From the NCBI GenBank assembly GCA_947497495.1, contig CANMGT010000004.1:1-64000 (forward strand): a DNA stretch of 64,000 nt, read 5' to 3'. The notes under the pieces are model-generated. The model was not told where the DNA came from, did not search any database, and saw only the letters and a list, made by a program, of their open reading frames with translations. Made by a program: the position numbers and the translations under genes. This document shows positions 1-8,143 of the stretch, piece by piece; position 1 is the first letter of the stretch, and the number at the start of each line of letters is the position of its first letter. The stretch is from an uncultured Lentibacter sp. GTDB lineage: Bacteria > Pseudomonadota > Alphaproteobacteria > Rhodobacterales > Rhodobacteraceae.

Positions 1-104
1 CCCCCCCCTTCCACCCCCCATTTCTTTTTCAAAAAACTACTATACATTTGGGGGGGTGGGCCGGGGGGGGCCGGGGGCGCCCCCCCCCCCCCCCCCCCCC
101 CCCA
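1..104. other. Homopolymer-rich contig-end sequence, likely artefact
   Basis: The first hundred bases consist of C and G runs, including 24 C in a row at 80-103, with a short T/A-rich patch between them. No coding frame, promoter or structure of the kind seen in the rest of the window is present. Such runs are typical of low-quality ends of assembled contigs. This is inference; read coverage would settle it. Confidence 0.6.
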
Positions 105-113
105 CCCGGCGGA

Positions 114-136
114 GCGCCTTGGCAAAGCCAAGGCGC
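114..136. repeat. Perfect 10-bp inverted repeat with AAA loop
   Basis: GCGCCTTGGC at 114-123 is followed by AAA and its exact reverse complement GCCAAGGCGC at 127-136. There is no T-run on either side, so it is not a standard terminator. It lies between the contig end and fdxA and may be the end structure of an upstream gene that is not in the window. Confidence 0.55.
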
Positions 137-220
137 AAAACCTGCGTCACAGCGCGCGCTTGAATGATCTGCGAAAAACGATTAGCAGACCCTCGACAAA
201 GACCAATCAGGACACCCCGC

Positions 221-559
221 ATGACATATATCGTCAATGATGCCTGCATCGCCTGCAAATACACCGACTGCGTTGAAGTTTGCCCCGTAGACTGCTTCTA
301 CGAGGGTGAGAACATGTTGGTCATCCACCCCGACGAATGCATCGACTGTGGCGTCTGCGAGCCCGAATGCCCCGCTGACGCAATCCGCCCTGACACGGAT
401 GCCGGCACAGAGAAATGGGTTGAATTCAACCGTAAATACTCCGAACTCTGGCCCGTTATCATCACGAAAAAAGAGCCGCTCCCCGACGCCGAAGAGCGTG
501 ACGGCGAGGAAGGCAAACTCGAGAAATACTTCTCCGAGGCGCCCGGCGAAGGCGGCTAA
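221..559 (+). CDS. fdxA: Seven-iron ferredoxin FdxA
   Basis: The product is 112 residues, the usual length of the small soluble 7Fe ferredoxins that carry electrons in the cytoplasm. The first cluster region has Cys9, Cys12, Cys17 and Cys21-Pro. The second is the [12 protein letters not shown] motif near residue 40. Together these can hold one 3Fe-4S and one 4Fe-4S cluster. The acidic C-terminal tail ([14 protein letters not shown]) is typical of alphaproteobacterial FdxA. An upstream in-frame ATG at 164 exists, but the start at 221 (MTYIVND) matches the family and has an AGGA about 8 bases upstream. A terminator follows at 634. In Rhodobacterales fdxA commonly sits next to carD, as here. Confidence 0.95.
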   Translation: MTYIVNDACIACKYTDCVEVCPVDCFYEGENMLVIHPDECIDCGVCEPECPADAIRPDTDAGTEKWVEFNRKYSELWPVIITKKEPLPDAEERDGEEGKLEKYFSEAPGEGG

Positions 560-633
560 ACCCGCTGCGCTTTTATTTACCCCTGATTCGTGGTATACTT
601 ACCTCAGAAATGATGAAACCTGCCTGATACCAT

Positions 634-671
634 CCACCCAAGCCTCGGCTTGATGGGTGGTTTTGTTTGTA
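634..671 (+). terminator. Rho-independent terminator after fdxA
   Basis: A stem forms between CCACC-CAAGCC (635-645) and GGCTTG-ATG-GGTGG (648-660), with a small 3' bulge, followed by TTTTGTTTGT. It separates fdxA from carD. A TATACT hexamer at 594-599 lies between fdxA and this hairpin, so a short separate transcript ending here is possible. Confidence 0.75.
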
Positions 672-771
672 AGAAATATCGCCCGTTTTGCAGCCCGCTG
701 CAAAGGCCGCGTGCCCTTCTCACAGCCTCAAAACCCAGCCCGTTTCAAACCCAATGTAAGGAAAAGACTGC

Positions 772-1281
772 ATGAGCAAGTCCAAGAAGCTTGATTTTCG
801 GCCCAATGAATTCGTTGTTTACCCCGCCCATGGCGTTGGTCAGGTCGTCTCGGTTGAAAAGCAGGAAGTGGCCGGTTTTGAACTCGAACTCTTTGTCATC
901 GCTTTTGAAAAAGACAAGATGACCCTTCGCGTCCCAACAAACAAGGCCATCGAAGTCGGCATGCGCGGCCTTTCAAGCCCTGAGATTGTCAGCCAATGCA
1001 TGCGCACGCTCAAAGGCAAAGCCAAGGTCAAACGCGCCATGTGGTCCCGCCGCGCGCAAGAATACGAACAAAAGATCAACTCCGGTGATCTCATTGCCAT
1101 CGCCGAAGTGGTGCGCGACTTGCACCGCTCTGACGATCAGCGTGAGCAAAGCTACTCAGAGCGCCAGCTCTATGAAGCCGCGCTCGAGCGTTTGACACGA
1201 GAAGTGTCTGCCGTTTCTGGTGGCGATGATCTTGGCGCTGCCAAACAGATCGACGACGTATTGGTCAGCCGCGCCGCTTAA
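772..1281 (+). CDS. carD: CarD/CdnL family transcriptional regulator
   Basis: This 169-residue protein matches the CarD/CdnL family, which binds the RNA polymerase beta subunit and stabilises the open complex at rRNA and housekeeping promoters. The N-terminal part (about residues 10-70, FVVYPAHGVGQVVSVEKQEV) is the Tudor-like RNA polymerase interaction domain. The rest is a helical DNA-contacting domain with the typical AMWSRRAQEYEQKINSGD segment. The gene has AAGGAAA upstream of ATG, its own 100-bp upstream region after the fdxA terminator, and a strong terminator downstream, so it is probably monocistronic. Confidence 0.95.
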   Translation: MSKSKKLDFRPNEFVVYPAHGVGQVVSVEKQEVAGFELELFVIAFEKDKMTLRVPTNKAIEVGMRGLSSPEIVSQCMRTLKGKAKVKRAMWSRRAQEYEQKINSGDLIAIAEVVRDLHRSDDQREQSYSERQLYEAALERLTREVSAVSGGDDLGAAKQIDDVLVSRAA

Positions 1282-1300
1282 GGCAACCCCGACCCGCTGA

Positions 1301-1335
1301 AAGGCCACGCCCCACACAGGGCGTGGCCTTTTTCG
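1301..1335 (+). terminator. Rho-independent terminator after carD
   Basis: AAGGCCACGCCC pairs with GGGCGTGGCCTT around a CACACA loop and is followed by TTTTTC. It is a 12-bp perfect stem 20 bases after the carD stop. bioY ends on the other strand at 1411. Confidence 0.9.
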
Positions 1336-1410
1336 TAGCTGCCAAGCACCCAATAAAGAAAGGCGCCGCAGCTTTCGCCACGGCGCCCTATTGTGTCTAT
1401 TGCTTGAAAC

Positions 1411-2010
1411 TTAGCCGCGTGCGCCGCCCACAAGTTTCCAAGCTGCTGGCAGCAAGACGGCTGCCAAGGCCAGCTTCACAGCATCGCCCACAAGAAACGG
1501 CGTCAGGCCCCATGCGAGGATCGGCTTATCGAAGCCGTAGAGCATGCCCAGCCAAATCAGGCCCGGCACATAAATCAGCGCGTTGCCGATCAGCATAGCA
1601 CCCGCCATCTTGCCAACCGAGCGGTCCCAGCCCGCGCGCGCCAACGTGCCCAGAGCCAAAGTCGCCAGCACGTAACCCACCAGATAGCCGCCTGTGCCGC
1701 CCATCATATAGGCAAGGCCGAACTTCTCAGCCGATGAGCCTGCAAACACGTCAAAGCCCATCACGCCAACCAGCATGTAGGCAGCAATCGTTGCCAGCCC
1801 AAGGCGTGGGCCATAGGCCGCACCCAGTGTCAGGACAGCGAATGTGCCCATGGTCATCGGAACAGGCCACATCGGCACAGCGATCTTGGCTGAAATGGCC
1901 AGTGCCATAACGCCTGCGAGCACAAGAGCCATGCGTTTCGCCCAAAGGGCCGTGCCTTCACTCGCACCAAATGTTTCCGTCAGAACTTTTCTCGATTGGG
2001 CCAAAGCCAT
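1411..2010 (-). CDS. bioY: Biotin transporter BioY (ECF S component)
   Basis: This 199-residue membrane protein is the substrate-binding S component of the energy-coupling-factor biotin importer. Family marks are the KIAVPMWPVPMTMGTFAVL stretch near the first membrane segments, the Gly-rich YMMGGTGGYLVGY loop, and about six hydrophobic helices. The ATG at 2010 (MALAQSRKV) has GAGGAG 9 bases upstream and is preferred to a longer in-frame start at 2058 that would run into the region before the upstream gene's stop. It follows the DUF6314 gene by 51 bases on the same strand. No BioR-like palindrome was seen upstream. The ATP-binding subunits BioM and BioN are not in the window. Confidence 0.92.
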   Translation of the reverse strand: MALAQSRKVLTETFGASEGTALWAKRMALVLAGVMALAISAKIAVPMWPVPMTMGTFAVLTLGAAYGPRLGLATIAAYMLVGVMGFDVFAGSSAEKFGLAYMMGGTGGYLVGYVLATLALGTLARAGWDRSVGKMAGAMLIGNALIYVPGLIWLGMLYGFDKPILAWGLTPFLVGDAVKLALAAVLLPAAWKLVGGARG

Positions 2011-2061
2011 TGCAGCATTCTCCTCTATTGCTTTGCCAACTTTCTGCACCAGCAGCATGGC

Positions 2062-2484
2062 TCACGCAAGCCGATTCCCGCCACATGGCGTATATACCGT
2101 ATTCATACGATAGGCCTTCTTCGGCCCGCGCACCTGCCAGACAGTTTCAAACTGCGGCCAGTTTTCAAATTTATAAACAACATGATAGCTATCAGGGTCA
2201 CACCAGTGCTCGGTTTTCCCGCCCCCTGCGGGCACCGCGTGAAAGAAGCGCCCGTCGTCAAACCACACGTTCAGCGCCTCGTCCCAGAAGTAACTTCGCT
2301 GCGCCCGCATTGGAGTCAGCGAGCCAACTCGCAGTTCCCCGTCTTCTACATAACTCATGCCGCCCGCCCGCCGCGTCCAGCAGGCCGTGCCGGTGAAAGC
2401 CGCATCAAGCCCGCCTTCATTGGCGATGGTGCGCGCCACGTGCCAAGCCCCCTCAAAGTCGTCCAGCACCCGATCAGCGCACAT
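2062..2484 (-). CDS. DUF6314 family protein
   Basis: This 140-residue soluble protein matches DUF6314, a lipocalin-like family without an assigned function that is common in Rhodobacterales. Conserved features seen are DDFEGAWHVARTI at the N-terminus, WFDDGRFFH in the middle, and the C-terminal motif DSYHVVYKFENWPQFETVW followed by VRGPKKAYRM. I chose the ATG at 2484 (MCADRVL), which has TTGAGG upstream, over a TTG at 2496. It is probably co-transcribed with bioY from the promoter region it shares divergently with purB. The function is unknown. Confidence 0.8.
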   Translation of the reverse strand: MCADRVLDDFEGAWHVARTIANEGGLDAAFTGTACWTRRAGGMSYVEDGELRVGSLTPMRAQRSYFWDEALNVWFDDGRFFHAVPAGGGKTEHWCDPDSYHVVYKFENWPQFETVWQVRGPKKAYRMNTVYTPCGGNRLA

Positions 2485-2555
2485 GAGATGCCTCAAAAGC
2501 TATAATTATCAGGGCAAAGAGTCTCATATATCCGGTCTCACCTTGAGCTTACCTG

Positions 2556-2577
2556 AGGGTCGGTCTATGACCGCCCT
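2556..2577. promoter_or_regulatory. Imperfect palindrome in the purB/DUF6314 divergent region
   Basis: AGGGTCGGTC-TAT-GACCGCCCT forms a dyad with one mismatch, 32 bases before the purB start. It could be an operator or the base of a leader hairpin. No regulator is identified. Confidence 0.3.
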
Positions 2578-2608
2578 AACCCCAACCTATAAACACGAAG
2601 GCGTCAAC

Positions 2609-3916
2609 ATGATCGAGCGTTATTCCCGCCCTGAAATGGTCTCTATCTGGTCAGCAGCCACCAAGTTCAAAATCTGGTACGAGATCGAAGCACACGCCTG
2701 CGACGCGATGGCCGACATCGGCGTCATCCCCCGCGAAAACGCCGAAGCTGTCTGGAAAGCCAAAGACGTCGAGTTTGATGTTGCGCGCATCGACGAGATC
2801 GAAGCCGTCACAAAACACGACGTCATCGCCTTTCTCACGCACCTCGCCGAGCATGTCGGCTCCGACGAGGCCCGCTTTGTCCACCAGGGTATGACAAGCT
2901 CCGACGTGCTCGACACCTGCCTCAACGTGCAACTGGTGCGCGCCGCCGACATCCTGCTCAAAGACATGGACGCGCTGCTCGCCGCGCTCAAAACCCGCGC
3001 GATGGAGCACAAGATGACAGTCCGCGTGGGCCGCTCACACGGCATCCACGCTGAGCCGACAACAATGGGCCTCACGTTCGCGCGTTTTTACGCCGAGATG
3101 GACCGCAACAAAAACCGCCTCGAAAAGGCCCGCTGGGAGATCGCCACAGGTGCTATTTCCGGCGCGGTTGGCACCTTCGCCAACATTGACCCCGCGGTTG
3201 AAGAGCACGTCTGCGAGAAGCTGGGCCTGCGCGCCGAGCCGATCAGCACGCAAGTCATCCCGCGCGATCGCCACGCCATGTTCTTCGCCACGCTGGGCGT
3301 CATCGCGTCTTCAATCGAGAACGTCGCGATCGAGATCCGCCACATGCAGCGCACCGAAGTGCTTGAAGGCGCAGAGTTTTTCTCGATGGGACAGAAAGGC
3401 TCCTCGGCCATGCCGCACAAGAAAAACCCTGTCCTGACAGAGAATCTCACAGGCCTCGCCCGCCTCGTGCGTATGGCCGTTGTGCCCGCCATGGAAAATG
3501 TCGCCCTCTGGCACGAGCGTGACATTTCGCACAGCTCGGTTGAGCGCGCGATCGGCCCTGACGCCACAATCACGCTCGACTTTGCTTTGGCGCGCCTTAC
3601 AGGTGTCGTCGAGAAAATGCTGATCTTTCCGCAGAACATGCTCGACAACATGAACAAGTTCCCGGGCCTTGTGATGTCGCAGCGCGTGCTTCTGGCGCTC
3701 ACACAAGCCGGCGTATCGCGCGAAGATGCCTACTCTATGGTGCAGCGCAACGCTCTCAAAGTCTGGGAAGAACGGCTTGATTTTCAAGAGCTTCTCCTAG
3801 CCGATGAAGAGGTCGTCGCGGCTCTGGGCGCGGATGCGATCAAAGAGAAGTTTGACATGGATTATCACACCAAACACGTCGACACGATTTTCGCACGCGT
3901 GTTTGGCAAGAGCTGA
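2609..3916 (+). CDS. purB: Adenylosuccinate lyase
   Basis: This 435-residue cytoplasmic enzyme cleaves fumarate from adenylosuccinate (to AMP) and from SAICAR in purine biosynthesis. It has the fumarase/aspartase superfamily signature GSSAMPHKKNP around residue 265, the upstream TSSDVLDT loop, and GRSHGIHAEPTT, which carries an active-site His. The long in-frame extension back to 2357 was rejected because MIERYSRPEMV is the family start and is preceded by GAAGG. It faces the DUF6314 gene divergently. Two lipoprotein genes follow 50 bases downstream and may be read from the same transcript. Confidence 0.97.
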   Translation: MIERYSRPEMVSIWSAATKFKIWYEIEAHACDAMADIGVIPRENAEAVWKAKDVEFDVARIDEIEAVTKHDVIAFLTHLAEHVGSDEARFVHQGMTSSDVLDTCLNVQLVRAADILLKDMDALLAALKTRAMEHKMTVRVGRSHGIHAEPTTMGLTFARFYAEMDRNKNRLEKARWEIATGAISGAVGTFANIDPAVEEHVCEKLGLRAEPISTQVIPRDRHAMFFATLGVIASSIENVAIEIRHMQRTEVLEGAEFFSMGQKGSSAMPHKKNPVLTENLTGLARLVRMAVVPAMENVALWHERDISHSSVERAIGPDATITLDFALARLTGVVEKMLIFPQNMLDNMNKFPGLVMSQRVLLALTQAGVSREDAYSMVQRNALKVWEERLDFQELLLADEEVVAALGADAIKEKFDMDYHTKHVDTIFARVFGKS

Positions 3917-3965
3917 TCCTCGCCAGCACCTAAAGAACTGGCGGCTTTGGGGGGAAGCCAGCAAG

Positions 3966-4841
3966 ATGCAAACCATCAAGACACTCATGGGGCTGGCGGC
4001 AGTTTTAACACTGCTCGCCTGCACCCGCCCGATCACGGTTGACCGCACCGAGCTTGCCCGCGTCGGCGCAGCGGCCTCGCTTGAGACATGCTGCAACACC
4101 CCGCAAAAAACCCCCGCGATCACCCGCATCGCCGAGAGCTGTGCTTTGCCCACCACCAAGCTGATCCAGAACATGGGTTTGCGCAAAAGCTACCTCCAAG
4201 ACCAGCCCGCCGCGCATGAGGCCGTGCTCGCCAAGGCTCAACCGCTTGATATCTTCGCTGCCGCCTTCAAAGGAAGGCTCGCAGGGCGGCTCAGCTTGGG
4301 GTATTTCTCGCATGTCAGCGTGTATGTGGGCGGCGAGAAGGCCCTGCGCGCTGCAGGCGTCTGGGACGATGCAGCCGTGCGGCCTTGGCACGCGCAGCTT
4401 AAACAAGGCCCAATGGTGATCGAGGCTATGGCGCCCGAAATCGCGCTGGCGGGGAATGACAAGATATTTGACGCCGACGCCATCGCCGTGATGCGCCCGA
4501 CAGGCCTGACCAAGGCCCGCAAGCGCGCCGCCCTGCGCGATATGTTCAAAGCCATAGGCACGCCGTTTGACGCACATTTTGACGCGCGCACCCCTGAAAA
4601 GCTCTTCTGCTCGGAGCTGCCCGCGCGGGTGATCCCCGAGCTGAACCTGCCGGTGCGCACCATCTACGGCCGCCCGACCTACCTGCCAGACGACACCGTT
4701 GCACAGACCTTGCAAGGCAAGCTGCCCCTGCGCCTCGCGCTGTTTGTTGTTGGCGATGCGACAGGCTGGAAGCAGGCTGGCCCTCAGGAAGTCGCCGCGC
4801 GCATTCTCGAATACTGGCCAAAGTCGGGCGGCGCGAGCTAA
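3966..4841 (+). CDS. Lipoprotein with permuted papain/YiiX-like hydrolase domain
   Basis: The 291-residue product starts with a lipoprotein signal ending in the lipobox LLAC (Cys19). The body resembles the YiiX/YebB-type permuted NlpC/P60 (papain-fold) cysteine hydrolases. It has a candidate catalytic His116 in GYFSHVSVYVG and a candidate Cys215 in LFCSEL, in the His-before-Cys order of the permuted group. The substrate is unknown; relatives act on peptide or lipid amides at the cell envelope. The next gene is a close paralogue over its full length. The ATG at 3966 was taken because it immediately precedes the signal peptide. Family membership is inferred from motifs. Confidence 0.72.
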   Translation: MQTIKTLMGLAAVLTLLACTRPITVDRTELARVGAAASLETCCNTPQKTPAITRIAESCALPTTKLIQNMGLRKSYLQDQPAAHEAVLAKAQPLDIFAAAFKGRLAGRLSLGYFSHVSVYVGGEKALRAAGVWDDAAVRPWHAQLKQGPMVIEAMAPEIALAGNDKIFDADAIAVMRPTGLTKARKRAALRDMFKAIGTPFDAHFDARTPEKLFCSELPARVIPELNLPVRTIYGRPTYLPDDTVAQTLQGKLPLRLALFVVGDATGWKQAGPQEVAARILEYWPKSGGAS

Positions 4842-4887
4842 CCGAAGCCAACACACAGCAGTGGCTTCGCCTTTGAGGACAGCTCAT

Positions 4888-5766
4888 ATGAAACAGCACA
4901 TCAGGGCCCTTGTGGCACTTACTGCCGCCTTAGCGCTGCTCGCCTGCACCCGCCCGATCACGCTGGATCGCGCCGAGCTTGACCGTGCCGGTGCCGCAGT
5001 TGCGCTAGACGCCTGTTGTGATGCGCCACAGAAAGTGCCGCAAGCCGTCGTGCGCATGGCCGAAAGCTGCGCGCTGCCTCTCACCACATCGCTTTCACGC
5101 CTGCGCCTGCGCCACGGGTATCTTCTGGGCAAAGCCGGGGCGCAGGCCCATGTTTTAGCACTGGCACAGCCGCTGGACGTCTTTGCAACAACCGTGAAAG
5201 CGCGCGCGGCGGGGCAGCTCAGCTTGGGGTATTTTTCGCATATGAGCGTCTATGTCGGAGACGCCGCGGCCCTGCGCAAAAGCGGCCTCTGGGACGATCC
5301 GGCAGTAACACCCTGGCACGCGCGCCTCATGCAAGGCCCGATGGTCATCGAAGCGCGCGCACCGGCGATCAAGCTGGTCGGGCGCATGCGGATGTTTGAC
5401 GCCGACGCGCTGGCCGTCTTACGCCCCACGGGCCTTTCGGCTGCGCGCAAAAAGGCAGCACTGCGCGACGTCTTCAAAACAATCGGCACCCCGTTTGATC
5501 CACATTTTGACGCCCGCACCTCTGACAAAGTCTTCTGCTCGGAACTGCCCGCAAGGGTGCTCCCCGAGCTTAACCTGCCAGTGCGCACCGTTTATGGCCG
5601 CCCGAGCTATATCCCCGACGAGGCCGTCGCCCATAGCCTTCAGGGCAAAATCCCCCTTCGGTTCAGCCTGTTTGTCGTCGCCGATCAAGACGGCTGGAAG
5701 GCCCAGCCTCCAAGTGAAGCCGCCGCGCGCATTCTTGAATATTGGCCCAAACCCGCCACCAACTAG
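4888..5766 (+). CDS. Second lipoprotein with permuted papain/YiiX-like domain (paralogue)
   Basis: The 292-residue product has the lipobox LLAC (Cys20), candidate catalytic His118 (GYFSHMSVYVG) and Cys217 (VFCSEL). It aligns end to end with the preceding protein, sharing ACTRPIT.DR.EL, CC..PQK.P, DARTPEK/DARTSDK..FCSELPARV and the C-terminal AARILEYWPK. The pair is a tandem gene duplication. GAGGA lies 9 bases before ATG, 46 bases after the first copy's stop. Both copies keep the putative catalytic pair, so both may be active. The substrate is unknown. Confidence 0.72.
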   Translation: MKQHIRALVALTAALALLACTRPITLDRAELDRAGAAVALDACCDAPQKVPQAVVRMAESCALPLTTSLSRLRLRHGYLLGKAGAQAHVLALAQPLDVFATTVKARAAGQLSLGYFSHMSVYVGDAAALRKSGLWDDPAVTPWHARLMQGPMVIEARAPAIKLVGRMRMFDADALAVLRPTGLSAARKKAALRDVFKTIGTPFDPHFDARTSDKVFCSELPARVLPELNLPVRTVYGRPSYIPDEAVAHSLQGKIPLRFSLFVVADQDGWKAQPPSEAAARILEYWPKPATN

Positions 5767-5819
5767 GCGAAACCACCAAACTGTGCTATGCTATCCGCTC
5801 AACCGGAGAAGAAAGACAG

Positions 5820-5972
5820 ATGACCAAATTTCTTTTGACAACCGCCTTTATCTTCAGCGCAAACCTCGCAACCGCGATGTGCGACAAAAGCCACGACGCC
5901 GCCATGAGTTGCGCCGCAGGAAGCGCCTATGACAGCGCCACAGGCACCTGCCAGCCCGTCATCAACAGCTAA
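5820..5972 (+). CDS. Small secreted Cys-rich protein
   Basis: This 50-residue protein has a signal peptide (MTKFLLTTAFIFSANLATA) followed by about 30 residues with three cysteines in the pattern C..C..G..YD..TGTC. This spacing resembles a minimal chitin-binding-like (CBM14-like) knot. Similar short proteins occur in other Rhodobacterales and are sometimes mislabelled after the neighbouring purB. GGAGAA precedes the ATG. It would be periplasmic or secreted. The function is unknown. Confidence 0.65.
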   Translation: MTKFLLTTAFIFSANLATAMCDKSHDAAMSCAAGSAYDSATGTCQPVINS

Positions 5973-6118
5973 AGCGCTGAAATTTTAGTAACAATTTTAG
6001 CCAAACTTCATGTAAGTTCTTGGCACAAATTCTTTACGATGGCCGGTTTTCACGCCTGCAGAAAGCCTTTCTTAGCCAGCTTAGGCTAGCCTCTCCCTGA
6101 CAGTTTCAAGGGAGTCCC

Positions 6119-7207
6119 ATGAGCACACTTCAGCCCCTCGCCCAACTCGCACCAGCCAGCCGGACGGCCCTTGCGCCCGCAGCAGCCCAACTCACGAGCA
6201 AGCAAAAAGCCGCCATCATCGTGCGCTTCCTGCTCAAGGAGGGGGCCGATGTGCCGCTGCAACGCCTCACCGAGGCCAGCCAGACAGCCCTCGCCCAGCA
6301 GATGAGCGCGATGCGCTACATCGACCGGGACACACTGGCCAATGTGCTCGCAGAGTTTGCCGCCGAAATCGAGGCGATGGGCCTCACCTTTCCGCAGGGC
6401 CTCGCCGAAGCGCTCGCAGCCCTCGAAGGGCGCATTTCGCCTCAAACCACGGCCCGCCTGCGCAAGGAAGCCGGCGTGCGCCAGATCGGTGATCCATGGG
6501 AGCACATTCGCGCGCTGGACGTCGAAAAACTGCTGCCCATAGTTCAGGAGGAAAGCACAGAAGTCGCCGCCGTGCTGCTCTCCAAGCTGCCCGTGGCTAA
6601 AGCCGCCGACTTGCTCGCTAAACTCCCCGGCCCCCGCGCCCGCAAGATAACCTACGCAGTCTCGCTGACGGGTAAAGTCACGCCCGAAGCTGTCGACAGG
6701 ATAGGGCTGTCGCTCGCCGCCCAGTTCGAAACCGTCGCGCCACGCGCCTTTGAGGAAGACCCCGTCGAACGCCTTGGCGCGATTCTCAACATCTCCGCCT
6801 CCGACACCCGAGACGAAGTCCTCAGCGGCCTCGAGGAAGACGATATGGAATTCTCCCAAAAGCTGCGCAAAGCCATCTTCACCTTTGTGCATATCCCCGC
6901 CCGCGTCGGCCCTGTCGATGTGCCAAAGATCATCCGCGAAGTTGATGGCGACGACATCCTGGTCGCCCTCACCCATGCCAAAAGCAGCGGTGACGAAGAC
7001 CTCGACAGCTCGGCGGAGTTTATCCTCAACAATATCTCAAAACGCATGGCCGAGGGGCTGCGCGAGGAAATCGCCGAGAAAGGCAAGGTCAAAGCCAAAG
7101 ACGGCGAAGCTGCTATGAACGCAGTCGTGGCGGGCATCGGGGCGCTGGCAACCACAGGCGAACTCACCCTCGTCATCGAGGAAGAAGACGACGACAGCGA
7201 GGCGTGA
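6119..7207 (+). CDS. fliG: Flagellar motor switch protein FliG
   Basis: The 362-residue protein matches FliG, the rotor protein that couples the C-ring to the stator and sets rotation. The N-terminal domain has SKQKAAIIVRFLLKEGADVPLQRL, the middle has repeated alpha-helical armadillo-like segments, and the C-terminal part ends with EFILNNISKRMAEGLREEI and a terminal acidic run. AAGGGAG precedes the ATG. It stands alone: no other flagellar gene is visible within 6 kb upstream or downstream. Separation of fliG from the main flagellar cluster is seen in some roseobacters. Confidence 0.88.
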   Translation: MSTLQPLAQLAPASRTALAPAAAQLTSKQKAAIIVRFLLKEGADVPLQRLTEASQTALAQQMSAMRYIDRDTLANVLAEFAAEIEAMGLTFPQGLAEALAALEGRISPQTTARLRKEAGVRQIGDPWEHIRALDVEKLLPIVQEESTEVAAVLLSKLPVAKAADLLAKLPGPRARKITYAVSLTGKVTPEAVDRIGLSLAAQFETVAPRAFEEDPVERLGAILNISASDTRDEVLSGLEEDDMEFSQKLRKAIFTFVHIPARVGPVDVPKIIREVDGDDILVALTHAKSSGDEDLDSSAEFILNNISKRMAEGLREEIAEKGKVKAKDGEAAMNAVVAGIGALATTGELTLVIEEEDDDSEA

Positions 7208-7270
7208 CAACACCGCTTTCACACGGCGCAGAAACTGGTTAACCTGTGATCAAATCATACAGGACGGCCC

Positions 7271-8137
7271 ATGCCCCTTTCGCCCAAAACCCGTGCCATC
7301 CTGCTGATGATCCTCGCGATTTTTTGCTTCTCGACGATGGATATGTTCGCAAAACAACTCGCCGAACGGATCGGAACGATGACAACGCTCTGGGTGCGCT
7401 ATCTCGGCCAAACCGTGCTTGTCACCCTGATCGTGCTGCCCCGCCTCAAAACCATCGTGCGAACCCGCTATCCCAAACTCCAGCTCGCCCGCTCGGTCTT
7501 CCTGCTCTGCGCGACATGCTTCTTTTTCTTCGGCATCTCCAACATCGGCCTCGCAGAAGCGGCCTCGGTCATGTCCACCAACCCTGTGTTCATAACCCTC
7601 GGCGCGGCGGTGTTTCTGGGCGAAAAGTTCGGCCTGCGCCGCGCAATCGCGATCGCTGCGGCCCTTGTCGGCGCGCTTCTCGTCATCCGCCCGGGCTCTG
7701 ACCTCTTCTCGCCCTTCGCCCTTTTGCCCCTGTTTGCGGCGGTCTGCTACTCGGCCTATGCGCTGGCCACACGCTTTGTCGGCCGTGACGAGGACGCCTG
7801 GACATCGCTGTTTTACACCGCCCTGTTCGGCGCCGTGCTGCTCACTTGCGCGCTGCCGCTTTACATGGCGCCGCTCACTTGGGCCGAGGCCCCGTTGATT
7901 CTCGGCATTACGGCCTGCGCTACGGTGGGCCAGCTCGCGCTTATCCGCGCGCTGATGCAGGGCGAAGCCGCCATGCTCGCGCCCTTCGCCTACACCGGCA
8001 TCCTGTTTTCCATTGTCTATGGCTATTTCGTCTTTAGTGACGCGCCCGACGGCTTCACCCTGCTGGGCGCCCTTGTGATCGCGCTGGCGGGCATTTATGT
8101 CTGGCACCGCGAAACTTTCGGACAGAAAAGCAGTTAA
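7271..8137 (+). CDS. EamA/DMT family transporter
   Basis: This 288-residue integral membrane protein has the ten-helix, two-repeat layout of EamA drug/metabolite exporters. The first repeat starts at ILLMILAIFCFSTMDMFAKQL, and the second shows AVCYSAYALATRFVGR and LLGALVIALAGIYVWHRE. The substrate cannot be told from sequence. It is followed 6 bases later by the acyltransferase gene, so the two are probably co-transcribed. It is one of three EamA proteins in the window (the others start at 32220 and 33232). Confidence 0.85.
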   Translation: MPLSPKTRAILLMILAIFCFSTMDMFAKQLAERIGTMTTLWVRYLGQTVLVTLIVLPRLKTIVRTRYPKLQLARSVFLLCATCFFFFGISNIGLAEAASVMSTNPVFITLGAAVFLGEKFGLRRAIAIAAALVGALLVIRPGSDLFSPFALLPLFAAVCYSAYALATRFVGRDEDAWTSLFYTALFGAVLLTCALPLYMAPLTWAEAPLILGITACATVGQLALIRALMQGEAAMLAPFAYTGILFSIVYGYFVFSDAPDGFTLLGALVIALAGIYVWHRETFGQKSS

Positions 8138-8143
8138 ACCGAC

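Noticed and set aside
2062..2608. BioR site or biotin riboswitch controlling bioY
   Set aside because: No TTATMKATAA-type palindrome or conserved leader was found in the upstream regions of bioY or the DUF6314 gene.
5973..6118. Sigma-54 promoter in front of fliG (TTGGCAC...)
   Set aside because: The GG-N10-GC spacing is not met: the TGGCAC element lacks the downstream TTGC at the right distance.
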